Source of the DNA: Burkholderiaceae bacterium
GTDB taxonomy: Bacteria > Pseudomonadota > Gammaproteobacteria > Burkholderiales > Burkholderiaceae_E
NCBI GenBank assembly: GCA_023954135.1
Contig: JAMLIN010000013.1
Span: 25,726-89,725, forward strand
DNA: 64,000 nt
Direction: 5' to 3'
The notes below the pieces were generated by a model, which saw nothing but the letters and a program-made list of their open reading frames with translations, had not been told where the DNA came from and made no database searches. The stretch's first letter is position 1; every line of letters begins with the position of its first letter. Below, in pieces: positions 18,309 to 26,894 of the stretch. A program made the translations under genes and the position numbers.

Positions 18309-20413
18309 GCGAAGCACTGCCTGCCGCGGGCGATGCGGAGGATCACGGCCTGCCGTCCGGCGAGCTCGCCGCTGCCGTGGCCGGCACCTTCTCCCCGACT
18401 ACTGGGGCCCTGGCGCGGCGGCCCGGCTATGTCTTCAGGCAATCCCAGCAGGACATGGCCCGCACGATCGCCGGGTGCATCGAGGCGCGGGGCTCCCTGG
18501 TGGCCGAGGCCGGCACCGGCACCGGCAAGACCTTCGCCTATCTCGTTCCGGCCCTGCTCTCGGGCGCCCGGACCCTGATCTCGACCGGAACCCGTCACCT
18601 GCAGGACCAGCTCGTCGGGCGCGACCTGCCTCTGCTCGCCGCCAGCCTCGGCGTCGCGAGCCGGGTGGCGGTGCTCAAGGGGCGGGCCAACTACGTCTGC
18701 CACCATCACCTGGAGCGCAACCTGCTCGAGGGGAGCTTCGAGCGCCGCGAGGATGCCGCGATGCTGCGGCGTATCGAACGTTTCGCCGCGCTCTCGACAA
18801 GCGGCGACCGCGCCGAGGCGGCAGGCATTCCGGAGGATGCGCCGGCCTGGATGCGGGCGATCTCGACCCGCGAGAACTGCCTGGGCCAGGAATGCCCTCG
18901 CCTGGACGATTGCTTCCTGATGCGGGCCCGCCGGCGGGCGATGCAGGCCGACATCGTGGTGGTGAACCACCACCTGTTCTGTGCCGACCTGGCCCTGCGC
19001 GACGAGGGGATCGCGGACCTGCTGCCGGCCACCGAGGTGCTGGTCTTCGACGAGGCCCACCAGCTTCCCGATGTCGCCACCCAGTTCTTCGGGGTCGCCG
19101 TCTCCACCCGGCAGCTCATGGAGCTGGCCCGCGACCTGATGCGGACCGGCCGGGCCGACGCGCCGGACGCGGATGACTGGATGGCCCGGGCGACGGCGAT
19201 CGAGGCGGCGCTGCGCGAGTTCCGGCTCCATGCGGGCGGGCCCGCCCGGCTCGATGACCGCCGCCTGCGCGCGATGGTCGAGCTGCATGCCGCGATCGAG
19301 GGGTTGGCGGCAGCCATCGAGGCGGCCCTGCCGACCCTGTCCGAGGCGGCGCAGCGCAGCCGCGATCTCGGCAGGCTGGCGCCGCGCGCGGCCCAGCTCG
19401 CGCAGCGCCTGCGCGCCTGGCTGCAGGCCTTGCTGGAGCCGTCGCCGGCGGCGTCCGACGACGATGCGGGCCAGATCGCCGATGAAGCCGGCCCGGCGGT
19501 CCTCTGGGCGGATGTCCGGCGGCTGGGCGCGGCCTTGCACGCGAGCCCGCTGTCGGTGGCGGGACAGTTTCGCCGCCATCGGCAGGCCAGCCCCCGTGCC
19601 TGGATCTTCGTCTCCGCGACGCTGACGGTCGGTGGCGAGTTCGGCCATTTCCAGCGGGCCCTGGGCCTCGAGGATGCCGCCACCCGGTGCTGGCCGAGCC
19701 CGTTCGACTACGCGGGCAACACCCGCCTGCTCGTGCCCGAGCGCATCGCGGAGCCCTCGGCCGAGAGCTTCCCCCGGGAGCTCGCCGACACGATCGTTCC
19801 GCTGCTGCGCGCCAACCGGGGCCGCGCCTTCGTGCTCTGCACCAGCCTGCGCATGGTCGGGCGCATGGCCGAGCTGCTGGCTCCCCGGCTCGCCGAGGGC
19901 ATGGAGCTCATGGTCCAGGGCAGTGCGCCGCGAGCCGTGCTCATCGAGCGCTTTCGCAACGCGGCGGCGCCGGTGCTCGTCGGCAGCGCGAGCTTCTGGG
20001 AAGGGGTGGACGTGCCCGGCCGGCAGCTTTCGCTGGTCGTCATCGACAAGCTTCCCTTCGCGCCGCCGGACGACCCGGTCGTCCGGGCCCGGGCCGAGGC
20101 CTTGCGCGCCCGTGGAGGCGATCCGTTTCGCGAGCTTCAGCTGCCCGATGCGGCGATGTCGCTCAAGCAGGGGGTCGGCAGGCTGATCCGTTCGGAGACC
20201 GATCGCGGCGTGCTGGTGATCGGTGACCGTCGCCTGGTGTCACGGCCCTACGGCAAGGTCCTGCGCAACAGCTTGCCCCCGTTCGGACTGACTCGTTCGG
20301 TGGAGGAGGTGATCGGATTCATCGAGCAGGGAGAGGCGGCCGATCCTGGGACCGATGGCGCGCAACGGCTCGCTCCCGACTGCGCTCCGGGTATCGGCGA
20401 GCAGCCCGGCTAG
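18305..20413 (+). CDS. ATP-dependent DNA helicase, DinG/YoaA (XPD-like) family
   Basis: Superfamily 2 Fe-S helicase involved in unwinding R-loops or damaged/stalled DNA. The 702-residue product has Walker A in EAGTGTGKTFAYL, the four-cysteine Fe-S domain (Cys in NYVCHHHLE, then ENCLGQECPRLDDC), the DEAH box FDEAHQLPDVA, and the C-terminal motif VI region GVGRLIRSETDRGV. The start is a TTG whose bases overlap the DUF465 stop; no ATG lies within the next 50 codons. YoaA is the closer E. coli analogue by length and domain order, but DinG cannot be excluded. The gene converges on bamD, and its TAG stop lies inside a shared hairpin. Confidence 0.88.
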   Translation: MSEALPAAGDAEDHGLPSGELAAAVAGTFSPTTGALARRPGYVFRQSQQDMARTIAGCIEARGSLVAEAGTGTGKTFAYLVPALLSGARTLISTGTRHLQDQLVGRDLPLLAASLGVASRVAVLKGRANYVCHHHLERNLLEGSFERREDAAMLRRIERFAALSTSGDRAEAAGIPEDAPAWMRAISTRENCLGQECPRLDDCFLMRARRRAMQADIVVVNHHLFCADLALRDEGIADLLPATEVLVFDEAHQLPDVATQFFGVAVSTRQLMELARDLMRTGRADAPDADDWMARATAIEAALREFRLHAGGPARLDDRRLRAMVELHAAIEGLAAAIEAALPTLSEAAQRSRDLGRLAPRAAQLAQRLRAWLQALLEPSPAASDDDAGQIADEAGPAVLWADVRRLGAALHASPLSVAGQFRRHRQASPRAWIFVSATLTVGGEFGHFQRALGLEDAATRCWPSPFDYAGNTRLLVPERIAEPSAESFPRELADTIVPLLRANRGRAFVLCTSLRMVGRMAELLAPRLAEGMELMVQGSAPRAVLIERFRNAAAPVLVGSASFWEGVDVPGRQLSLVVIDKLPFAPPDDPVVRARAEALRARGGDPFRELQLPDAAMSLKQGVGRLIRSETDRGVLVIGDRRLVSRPYGKVLRNSLPPFGLTRSVEEVIGFIEQGEAADPGTDGAQRLAPDCAPGIGEQPG

Positions 20414-20438
20414 GAGCTTCTGCCGCGCAGGCTCCTAG
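20410..20438. terminator. Shared hairpin between convergent helicase and bamD genes; collapsed repeat copy
   Basis: CTAGGAGC (20410-20417) and GCTCCTAG (20431-20438) form an 8-bp stem with a 13-nt loop. Both genes' TAG stop codons lie inside the stem (20411-20413 on plus, 20437-20435 on minus). The stretch 20417-20436, CTTCTGCCGCGCAGGCTCCT, is identical to the right terminal repeat of the 164-bp element at 39302-39465, preceded by a remnant AGGAG of the left end. It is therefore probably an internally deleted copy now acting as a bidirectional terminator. Confidence 0.65.
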
Positions 20439-21247
20439 CGCCAGACCTGCCACCAGCGGCGGTTTTCCCGCGGGAGGCCGTTCTCCATGAACGCGCTGTC
20501 GGGAAAGTTCGCGAGCAGGACTCGCTTCGCGTTGTCGCGCAGCTCGTCCATGCCGAGCTCATCGTAGGCGCGGTACATGATGTAGAGCGCCTCCTCGATG
20601 GCGGGCGTCTGCTGGTACTGGCGAACCGCGGATTGCGCCCGGTTGGCCGCCGCGATGTACGCGCCCCGCTCGAAGTAGTAGCGCGCGATGTGGACTTCGC
20701 CGGCCGCCATCGCGTTGACGAGGTAGGCCATCCGGTCGCGCGCGTCCCCGGCGTACCGGCTCTCCGGATATTGCTGGATGACCACGCGGAAGGAATCGAA
20801 GGCGTCGCGGGCGGCGGCGAGGTCGCGCTCGGACAGGTCCTGGCCGCCGAGATTGGCCAGCAGCCCGCTCTGGTCGTTGAAGTTGACCAGGCCCTTCATG
20901 TAGTGGACGTAGTCGAGGGCCGGATGGTTCGGGTGCAGCCGGATGAAGCGGTCGGCCGCGGCCAGGGCCTGGGCGCGCTCGTTGTCCTTGTACTGCGCGT
21001 AGATCAGCTCGAGTTGCGCCTGCTGTGCCCAGCGGCCGAAGGGATAGCGCGATTCGAGCTTCTGCAGGTACTTGATCGCTTCACCGTAGTTGCCCGACGA
21101 GAGCTCGTCCTTGGCCTCGGCATACAATCGATCGGGCGTCCAGCCGATCGTGTGGTCGGGTTCGCGTCCCGTCTGGCAGGCGGCGATCAGCATGGTGAGC
21201 GCGACAAGGGCGAGTGCCAGAGGTCGTCGCAGTATGGACGTAATCAT
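20435..21247 (-). CDS. bamD: Outer-membrane assembly lipoprotein BamD
   Basis: Essential lipoprotein of the BAM complex that inserts beta-barrel proteins into the outer membrane. The 270-residue protein has a signal peptide with lipobox LIAAC (lipid-modified Cys24), then TPR-like repeats across residues 38-250 (AEAKDELSSGNYGEAIKYL, QAQLELIYAQYKDNERAQA, DAFDSFRVVIQQYPESRYA). The ATG at 21247 gives a compact signal peptide; an in-frame ATG at 21262 is an alternative. It is divergent from rluD with only 9 bp between start codons, and a perfect TATAAT lies inside the first codons of rluD. Confidence 0.93.
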   Translation of the reverse strand: MITSILRRPLALALVALTMLIAACQTGREPDHTIGWTPDRLYAEAKDELSSGNYGEAIKYLQKLESRYPFGRWAQQAQLELIYAQYKDNERAQALAAADRFIRLHPNHPALDYVHYMKGLVNFNDQSGLLANLGGQDLSERDLAAARDAFDSFRVVIQQYPESRYAGDARDRMAYLVNAMAAGEVHIARYYFERGAYIAAANRAQSAVRQYQQTPAIEEALYIMYRAYDELGMDELRDNAKRVLLANFPDSAFMENGLPRENRRWWQVWR

Positions 21248-21256
21248 CTTGGTGCC

Positions 21257-22297
21257 ATGCATTCGGACAGCCACGATTATAGCCGCGCGCAACTCGATGA
21301 CCCCGACGAGGCGGGCGATCCCATCGATCCCGGAGAGTGCCTGGTCATCGACGCCGGCGCGGGCGTCGGTGAACGCCTCGATCGCTTTCTCGCGCGGATG
21401 CTCCCGGAGTACTCGCGCACCCGCCTGCAGCACTGGATCGCCATCGGGGCGGTACGCTGCGACCAGCGTCCGGCCGCCTCCAGCATGCGCCTTTCGGGCT
21501 TCGAGCGGATCGAGATCGAGCCGCAGCCCCTGGAGGCCGAGCGCGCCTTCGTCGCCGAGCCCGTGCCACTGGCGGTGGTCCACCAGGACGATGATCTCCT
21601 GGTCATCGACAAGCCCGCCGGGCTGGTGGTGCATCCCGCCGCCGGCAACTGGAGCGGGACTCTCCTGAACGGACTGCTCCACCGCGATGCCGGCCAGGCC
21701 CGATTGCCGCGCGCCGGCATCGTCCATCGCCTCGACAAGGACACCAGCGGGCTGATGGTGGTTGCCCGCAACGAAGCCGCCCGGCAGTCACTGACGATGC
21801 AGCTTGCCGATCGGACGGTGTCGAGGCGTTATCTCGCCATCGTCGCCGGCCGCAGTCCGGGCGCCGGCAGCATCGATGCGCCGATCGGTCGCGATCCGTC
21901 CAATCGCCTGCGCATGGCCGTGGTCGATCCCCGCCATGGCCGCAGCGCCCGCACCGACTTCCGCCGCCTGGCGCTGGGCCGCATCGGGGGCCGCGAGGTG
22001 AGCCTCGTCGAGTGCCGTCTGCATACCGGCCGCACCCACCAGATCCGGGTGCACCTGCGCTCGATCGGCCATGCGCTGCTCGGTGACGCGCTCTACAACG
22101 GCCCGGCGGGCGCGCCCTGGCCGACGCGCCAGATGCTCCACGCCTGGCGGCTGTCGTTCGCCCACCCGTCGGGGGCGCGGCAATGCCTGTTTCGAAGCGA
22201 ACCGCCCGCCGATTTCACCGCCTGCCTGCGTGTGGCGGGAATCGGTGAAGCACCCACGCTCCTCGCCAGCCATGGCGACCCGGGCGAATCATCCTGA
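21257..22297 (+). CDS. rluD: 23S rRNA pseudouridine synthase RluD
   Basis: Isomerises uridines in helix 69 of 23S rRNA (1911/1915/1917 in E. coli). The 346-residue protein has an acidic N-terminal extension (residues 1-35), an S4 RNA-binding domain (GERLDRFLARMLPEYSRTRLQHWI) and the pseudouridine synthase domain with the catalytic Asp in HRLDKDTSGLMVVAR. Motif LHTGRTHQIRVHL follows. The ATG at 21257 is the only reasonable start before the S4 domain. The gene overlaps the probable promoter of divergent bamD and precedes pgeF by 14 bp. Confidence 0.9.
   Translation: MHSDSHDYSRAQLDDPDEAGDPIDPGECLVIDAGAGVGERLDRFLARMLPEYSRTRLQHWIAIGAVRCDQRPAASSMRLSGFERIEIEPQPLEAERAFVAEPVPLAVVHQDDDLLVIDKPAGLVVHPAAGNWSGTLLNGLLHRDAGQARLPRAGIVHRLDKDTSGLMVVARNEAARQSLTMQLADRTVSRRYLAIVAGRSPGAGSIDAPIGRDPSNRLRMAVVDPRHGRSARTDFRRLALGRIGGREVSLVECRLHTGRTHQIRVHLRSIGHALLGDALYNGPAGAPWPTRQMLHAWRLSFAHPSGARQCLFRSEPPADFTACLRVAGIGEAPTLLASHGDPGESS
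21276..21281 (-). promoter_or_regulatory. -10 box of bamD, inside rluD
   Basis: On the minus strand a perfect TATAAT at 21281-21276 lies 28 bp upstream of the bamD ATG, within codons 7-9 of rluD. No good -35 is visible 17 bp further up. Confidence 0.45.
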
Positions 22298-22311
22298 ACC
22301 GGAGGCCGCCG

Positions 22312-23118
22312 ATGGATCCTGTACACGAGATTGGGCGGGCCGGGCCCGGGCTGGTGTTCCCGGGCTGGGATGCGCCGGACTGGGTCGGGGCGTTCTCGAC
22401 CACCCGCGCGGGGGGCGTGAGCCGGGGCCCGTGGGGCATGGCCGATGGCGGATCCGGAGGCTTCAACATCGGCGACGCCTGTGGCGACGATCCGGCGGCG
22501 GTGGCCGCCAACCGGGCCCGACTGCTCGGCCTGCTGCCTTCGGCCCCGGTCTGGCTGCGGCAGGTGCACGGCAGCGATGTGCTCCGCGTCGAGCGAAGCC
22601 CTGGCGAGGGCTCGTCGCCAGCGATCGCCGATGCCGCGGTCACCGCCAGCGCCGGTTGCGCGCTCGCGATCCAGACCGCGGACTGCCTGCCGGTGCTGTT
22701 CGCCGATTCGCGCCGGCGGGTCGTCGGCGCAGCCCATGCCGGCTGGCGCGGACTGGCCGGCGGTGTCCTCGAGGCGACGATCGAAGCGCTGTGCGCAATG
22801 GGGGCTTCGCCTGCGACCCTGCAGGCCTGGATCGGGCCCGGCATCGGATCCGGCGCGTTCGAGGTGGGCATGGATGTCCGCCATGCCTTCGTCGATGCCG
22901 ATGACGCGGCGGCGGCCCACTTCAGCCCTCGACCCGAGCCGGGCAAGTGGCTTGCCGACCTGCCGGCGCTGGCCATGCGCCGTCTCGCGGCCGCCGGCGT
23001 GACCGAGGTCGCATCGAGCGGACTGTGCACCTTCGACGATCCGCAGCGCTTCTACTCGTATCGCCGCGACGGCCGGTGCGGGAGGATGGCCTCGCTCATC
23101 TGGATCGAGAGTTCCTGA
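22312..23118 (+). CDS. pgeF: Peptidoglycan editing factor / multicopper polyphenol oxidase family (YfiH)
   Basis: The 268-residue protein belongs to the YfiH/LACC1 'laccase' family. Its bacterial members correct misincorporated amino acids in peptidoglycan precursors and show purine nucleoside phosphorylase or deaminase activity in vitro. The metal/active-site residues are visible: His in WLRQVHGSDV, Cys in QTADCLPVLFAD, and His in VGAAHAGWRGL. An rluD-pgeF pair is the usual arrangement in proteobacteria. A GGAGGCC ribosome-binding site lies just upstream of the ATG. Confidence 0.9.
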   Translation: MDPVHEIGRAGPGLVFPGWDAPDWVGAFSTTRAGGVSRGPWGMADGGSGGFNIGDACGDDPAAVAANRARLLGLLPSAPVWLRQVHGSDVLRVERSPGEGSSPAIADAAVTASAGCALAIQTADCLPVLFADSRRRVVGAAHAGWRGLAGGVLEATIEALCAMGASPATLQAWIGPGIGSGAFEVGMDVRHAFVDADDAAAAHFSPRPEPGKWLADLPALAMRRLAAAGVTEVASSGLCTFDDPQRFYSYRRDGRCGRMASLIWIESS

Positions 23119-23134
23119 AGGGCTTTGCGATGGG

Positions 23135-23347
23135 TCAGCCGTCCCCGCTCGGCGGCCCGGGCGGCGCCTGCTCGGCGGCGCGCCGGCGCCTCGCCCGGGC
23201 CGGGGCGCCCAGCAGGTAGAGGACGATGCCGAGCGGCAACAGGCCGTAGAAGACCAGGGTGCCGGCGGCTGCCAGCCAGCCGTCCTGGGTGGCGGACATC
23301 AGCACCACGACGTACAGCCAGCCGATCGCTACGATGAGGCGGGTCAT
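23135..23347 (-). CDS. Small two-helix membrane protein, unknown function
   Basis: A 70-residue product with two hydrophobic segments (about 4-19 and 27-46) and an Arg/Ala/Pro-rich cytoplasmic-type tail ([15 protein letters not shown]). Similar small transmembrane proteins are common next to pha genes in Burkholderiales, but no function is known. It is divergent from phaC; the two starts are 106 bp apart and the phaC promoter lies between them. It converges on pgeF with a 16-bp gap. Confidence 0.6.
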   Translation of the reverse strand: MTRLIVAIGWLYVVVLMSATQDGWLAAAGTLVFYGLLPLGIVLYLLGAPARARRRRAAEQAPPGPPSGDG

Positions 23348-23379
23348 GAGGGTTCACCCTGATCGGTGTTTCGTTCCGA

Positions 23380-23407
23380 TTGACAAATGCTTGTCGCAAT
23401 GCAGAAT
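23380..23407 (+). promoter_or_regulatory. Sigma70-type promoter of phaC
   Basis: TTGACA (23380-23385), 16-bp spacer, CAGAAT (23402-23407). The -35 is perfect and the -10 matches four of six. Predicted start near 23414 leaves about 40 nt before the phaC ATG, including an AAGGAGGGG ribosome-binding site. Confidence 0.55.
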
Positions 23408-23453
23408 GGTCCGCAGGAATTCGTACATTGTCTGCAAAAAGGAGGGGACACCC

Positions 23454-25247
23454 ATGCCAGACGAGCGGCGAGCCGCGAAGCGCTCGGCCGGCAAGACCGG
23501 TCGTGGGGCGGTGAAGGCCGGAGCGGCCCGCAAGGCGACGGGTACCCGGTCGCCGGCCCGCAAGAGCGCTCCTGCGCCCGGAGCGGGTGGCAATGGTTCG
23601 GCCGGCGCGACGAGCACCCGGGCGACCGGGCGGTCCGCCGGCCCGGATCTCCTCGAAGCCGCATCGCCCTTCCTGGCGCCGGTCGCACCGGTGGGGATCG
23701 CGCCGCAGCGGCTCGCGGAACTGCAGGGCGAGTTCCTGCAGCGGCTGCAGTCGCTGATGGGCGCCGGCAAGGCCGAGCCCGCCGGCCGGCGCTTTGCCGA
23801 TCCGAGCTGGCATGAGGCCGGGCCGTTCAGCTGGATGGCCGCGATGTACGAGCTCAACTCCGAGTTCCTGACCCGCCTGGCGGACTCGGTCGATGGCGAT
23901 CCGAAGGCGCGCGAGCGCATCCGGTTCACGACCCAGCAATGGGTCGACGCGATGTCGCCGGCCAACTTCCTCGTCACCAACCCCGAGGCGCAGCGCCTGC
24001 TCCACGAGACTCGCGGCGAGAGCCTTCGCGCCGGCCTCGAGAACCTCGCCGGCGATCTCGCCCGCGGCCGCATCTCCCAGACCGACGAGTCCGCCTTCGA
24101 GGTCGGGCGCAACGTCGCGACCACGCCGGGGCACGTCGTCTTCGAGAACGAGCTCATCCAGATCATCCAGTACACGCCCACCACGTCCGAAGTCGGCGCC
24201 CGGCCGATCCTGCTGGTACCTCCGTGCATCAACAAGTTCTACATCATGGACCTGCAGCCGGCCAACTCGCTGGTTGCGTACACCGTCGCCCAGGGCAATA
24301 CCGTCTTCATGCTGTCCTGGCGCAACGTCAAGGATGACCTCGCCCACCTGACCTGGGACGACTACCTCGAACGGGGCATGTTCGAGGCGATCCGCGTCGT
24401 GCGCGAGATCTCCGGACAGGACCAGATCAACACGCTCGGCTTCTGCGTCGGCGGCACGATCCTCGCGACCGCCCTGGCCGCGCTCGCCGCCCGCGGCGAG
24501 CATCCGGCCGCATCCCTGACCCTGCTCACGACCCTGCTCGATTTCTCCGAGCCAGGCGTGCTCGGCGTGTTCGTCGACGAAGCCCATGCGGCCTGGCGCG
24601 AGCAGACGATAGGGCGCGGAGGGCTCATGCGGGGCCAGGAGCTCGCCAGCACCTTCTCGGCATTGCGTCCGAACGACCTGGTCTGGAACTACGTCGTCAG
24701 CAACTATCTCAAGGGCCAGTCGCCGCCGGCCTTCGATCTCCTGTACTGGAACGCCGACTCGACGAATCTTCCGGGGCCGATGTTCACCTGGTACTTCCGC
24801 CACATGTACCTGCAGAACGAGCTGCGCATTCCCGGCCGTCTGCTGAGCGCCGGTGTGCCGATCGACCTCGGTCGCATCGAGGTGCCCAGCTTCGTGTACG
24901 GTTCGCGCGAGGACCACATCGTGCTCTGGCAGGGGGCCTACGCCTCGACCCAGCTCCTCGGAGGCGACACCCGCTTCCTGCTGGGGGCGAGCGGCCATAT
25001 CGCCGGGGTGATCAACCCGCCGGCGGCTGGCAAGCGCAACTACTGGGTCAATCCCGACCTGCCGGCCGATCCGCAGGCATGGCTCGACGGCGCCGAATCG
25101 GTGCCCGGCAGCTGGTGGCCCGAATGGTCGGCCTGGCTCGCCAGTTTCCATGGCGGCAAGGTGGCTGCGCCGAAGCGGCCGGGGTCGGCGGCCTATCGGC
25201 CGATCGAGGAAGCACCAGGGCGGTATGTCAAGGAAAAGGCCGATTGA
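23454..25247 (+). CDS. phaC: Class I poly(3-hydroxyalkanoate) synthase
   Basis: Polymerises 3-hydroxyacyl-CoA into PHA at the granule surface. The product is 597 residues, the usual class I length. An N-terminal Ala/Lys/Arg-rich disordered region (1-70) precedes the PhaC N-terminal domain and the alpha/beta-hydrolase catalytic domain. The lipase-like box GFCVGG holds the nucleophile Cys331, with the catalytic Asp in the SREDHIVLW region and His in ASGHIAGVINPP. The ATG at 23454 is fixed by the strong AAGGAGGGG site; upstream in-frame codons lie in the promoter. phaB and phaR follow. No phaA thiolase gene lies between phaC and phaB, unlike many Burkholderiales. Confidence 0.95.
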   Translation: MPDERRAAKRSAGKTGRGAVKAGAARKATGTRSPARKSAPAPGAGGNGSAGATSTRATGRSAGPDLLEAASPFLAPVAPVGIAPQRLAELQGEFLQRLQSLMGAGKAEPAGRRFADPSWHEAGPFSWMAAMYELNSEFLTRLADSVDGDPKARERIRFTTQQWVDAMSPANFLVTNPEAQRLLHETRGESLRAGLENLAGDLARGRISQTDESAFEVGRNVATTPGHVVFENELIQIIQYTPTTSEVGARPILLVPPCINKFYIMDLQPANSLVAYTVAQGNTVFMLSWRNVKDDLAHLTWDDYLERGMFEAIRVVREISGQDQINTLGFCVGGTILATALAALAARGEHPAASLTLLTTLLDFSEPGVLGVFVDEAHAAWREQTIGRGGLMRGQELASTFSALRPNDLVWNYVVSNYLKGQSPPAFDLLYWNADSTNLPGPMFTWYFRHMYLQNELRIPGRLLSAGVPIDLGRIEVPSFVYGSREDHIVLWQGAYASTQLLGGDTRFLLGASGHIAGVINPPAAGKRNYWVNPDLPADPQAWLDGAESVPGSWWPEWSAWLASFHGGKVAAPKRPGSAAYRPIEEAPGRYVKEKAD

Positions 25248-25296
25248 TGCTGATCGGCAAGCAGCACCCACCACTCAATCTCATCAGGAGAGCGAC

Positions 25297-26034
25297 ATGA
25301 GCAAGAAAGTGGCATATGTAACCGGCGGGATGGGTGGCATCGGCACGGCGGTATGCCAGAGGCTCCACGACACCGGCTATCTGGTCATCGCCGGTTGCGG
25401 CCCGAGCCGCGACTTCAACAAGTGGCTCGCCGAGCAGAAGGCGGAGGGCTACGAGTTCATCGCATCGGTCGGCAACGTCGCCGACTGGGATTCCACCAAG
25501 GCGGCCTTCGACAAGGTGAAGGCCGAGCACGGCAACCCCGACATCGTCGTCAACAATGCGGGCATCACGCGGGATGGCGTGTTCCGCAAGATGTCCCTCG
25601 ACGACTGGCGCTCGGTGATCGACACCAACCTGAACTCGCTCTTCAACGTGACCAAGCAGGTCATCGACGGGATGCTCGAGAAGGGCTGGGGCCGGATCAT
25701 CAACATCTCGTCGGTCAACGGCGAGAAGGGCCAGTTCGGGCAGACCAACTATTCGGCTGCCAAGGCCGGGATGCACGGTTTCACGATGGCGCTCGCTCAG
25801 GAAGTCGCCGCCAAGGGGATTACCGTCAATACGGTGGCGCCGGGCTACATCGGGACCGACATGGTCCGGGCGGTGCGGCCCGACGTCCTCGAGAAGATCG
25901 TCTCGACGATTCCGGTCAAACGGCTTGGCACGCCCGAGGAGATCGCATCGATCATTGCATGGCTGACTTCCGACGAGGCGGGCTTTGCCACCGGCGCGGA
26001 ATTCTCGCTCAATGGTGGGCTGCACATGGGCTGA
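25297..26034 (+). CDS. phaB: Acetoacetyl-CoA reductase
   Basis: NADPH-dependent reduction of acetoacetyl-CoA to (R)-3-hydroxybutyryl-CoA, the monomer for PhaC. The 245-residue short-chain dehydrogenase has the nucleotide motif TGGMGGIG, the NNAGITRDG segment, the catalytic Ser in NISSVNGEKGQFGQTNYSAAK with YxxxK (Tyr-Ser-Ala-Ala-Lys), and GYIGTDMVRAV. The start ATG at 25297 is preceded by CAGGAGAG. It lies 49 bp after phaC, and phaR follows after 47 bp. Confidence 0.95.
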   Translation: MSKKVAYVTGGMGGIGTAVCQRLHDTGYLVIAGCGPSRDFNKWLAEQKAEGYEFIASVGNVADWDSTKAAFDKVKAEHGNPDIVVNNAGITRDGVFRKMSLDDWRSVIDTNLNSLFNVTKQVIDGMLEKGWGRIINISSVNGEKGQFGQTNYSAAKAGMHGFTMALAQEVAAKGITVNTVAPGYIGTDMVRAVRPDVLEKIVSTIPVKRLGTPEEIASIIAWLTSDEAGFATGAEFSLNGGLHMG

Positions 26035-26081
26035 TGCGCTGCGCGCATCGGCCGGTGCGGGAACACCGGGAGACACCCTAG

Positions 26082-26705
26082 ATGGGCAACACCACTCGCC
26101 TGATCAAGAAGTACCCCAATCGGCGTCTGTACGACACGCAGACCAGCACCTACATCACGCTCGTCGATGTGAAGCAGCTGGTGCTGGACAACGAGGATTT
26201 CCGCGTCGTCGACGCCAAATCCAACGAGGAGCTCACCCGCAGCATCCTGCTGCAGATCATCCTCGAGGAAGAGGCGGGTGGTTCGCCGCTGTTCTCCGCC
26301 CCGATGCTGGCGCAGATCATCCGCTTCTACGGGCACGCGATGCAGGGGATGATGGGAGCCTACCTCGAGAAATCGATGCAGGCCTTCGTCGAGATCCAGA
26401 ACAACCTGCAGGACCAGTCCCGGGGGTTCTACGACGGCAAGGGCATGCCGTCGCCGGAAATGTGGACGCAGTTCCTGTCCCTGCAGACGCCCATGATGCA
26501 ATCGATGATGAGCAGCTACATCGAGCAGAGCAAGAACCTGTTCGTCCAGATGCAGGACCAGATGCAGGCGCAGACCCGCAGCATGTTCCAGAACTTCCCC
26601 TTCGGAGCGGGCGGCCCCGCGGGGCAGTCCGGTTCCTCGGGTACGTCGCTGGGCCAGGGCGAGCACAAGGGCTCCGGGGGCGGGGAGACGCCGGAGCGGT
26701 CCTAG
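26082..26705 (+). CDS. phaR: PHA synthesis repressor PhaR
   Basis: Regulator that binds both DNA and PHA granules, releasing phasin gene repression when polymer is present. The 207-residue protein has the conserved N-terminal DNA-binding domain (TRLIKKYPNRRLYDTQTSTY, residues 5-24), then the PHA accumulation domain with LTRSILLQIILEEE. The C-terminal part is Met/Gln-rich and Gly-rich. Its TAG stop is formed by the first bases of the 165-bp inverted-repeat element that follows, so the extreme C-terminus (GGGETPERS) may have been set by that insertion. No phasin gene is present in this window. Confidence 0.93.
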   Translation: MGNTTRLIKKYPNRRLYDTQTSTYITLVDVKQLVLDNEDFRVVDAKSNEELTRSILLQIILEEEAGGSPLFSAPMLAQIIRFYGHAMQGMMGAYLEKSMQAFVEIQNNLQDQSRGFYDGKGMPSPEMWTQFLSLQTPMMQSMMSSYIEQSKNLFVQMQDQMQAQTRSMFQNFPFGAGGPAGQSGSSGTSLGQGEHKGSGGGETPERS

Positions 26706-26868
26706 GAGTCTGGGCGGCAGAAGCATCGCCGGCTGCAACGCGCGAGAAAACGGTCCATCGCGGCGCTACCGCCTGCGCCCAGAGGGCCACCCTGGGCTTG
26801 TCGGCACCGCCACGCTGGCCTCGTTTTTCGCCCGTTTCGCTTCGACGACTTCTGCCGCCCAGACTCCT
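26704..26868. repeat. 165-bp element with perfect 20-bp terminal inverted repeats, copy 1
   Basis: Left end AGGAGTCTGGGCGGCAGAAG (26704-26723) is the exact reverse complement of the right end (26849-26868). The interior contains a nested hairpin around GCCCAGAGGGCCACCCTGGGC-type sequence and no plausible open frame. The interior is nearly identical to that of the element at 39302-39465 when one of the two is reverse-complemented. The first base pair overlaps the phaR TAG stop. It resembles a MITE or a palindromic intergenic repeat; no transposase is nearby. Confidence 0.82.
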
Positions 26869-26894
26869 GGGCCCGAGCCATCCCCGGGACGGGG

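Noticed and set aside
20633..21256. Long upstream extension of rluD through the bamD complement
   Set aside because: It is antisense to bamD, and the S4 domain of RluD begins just after the ATG at 21257.
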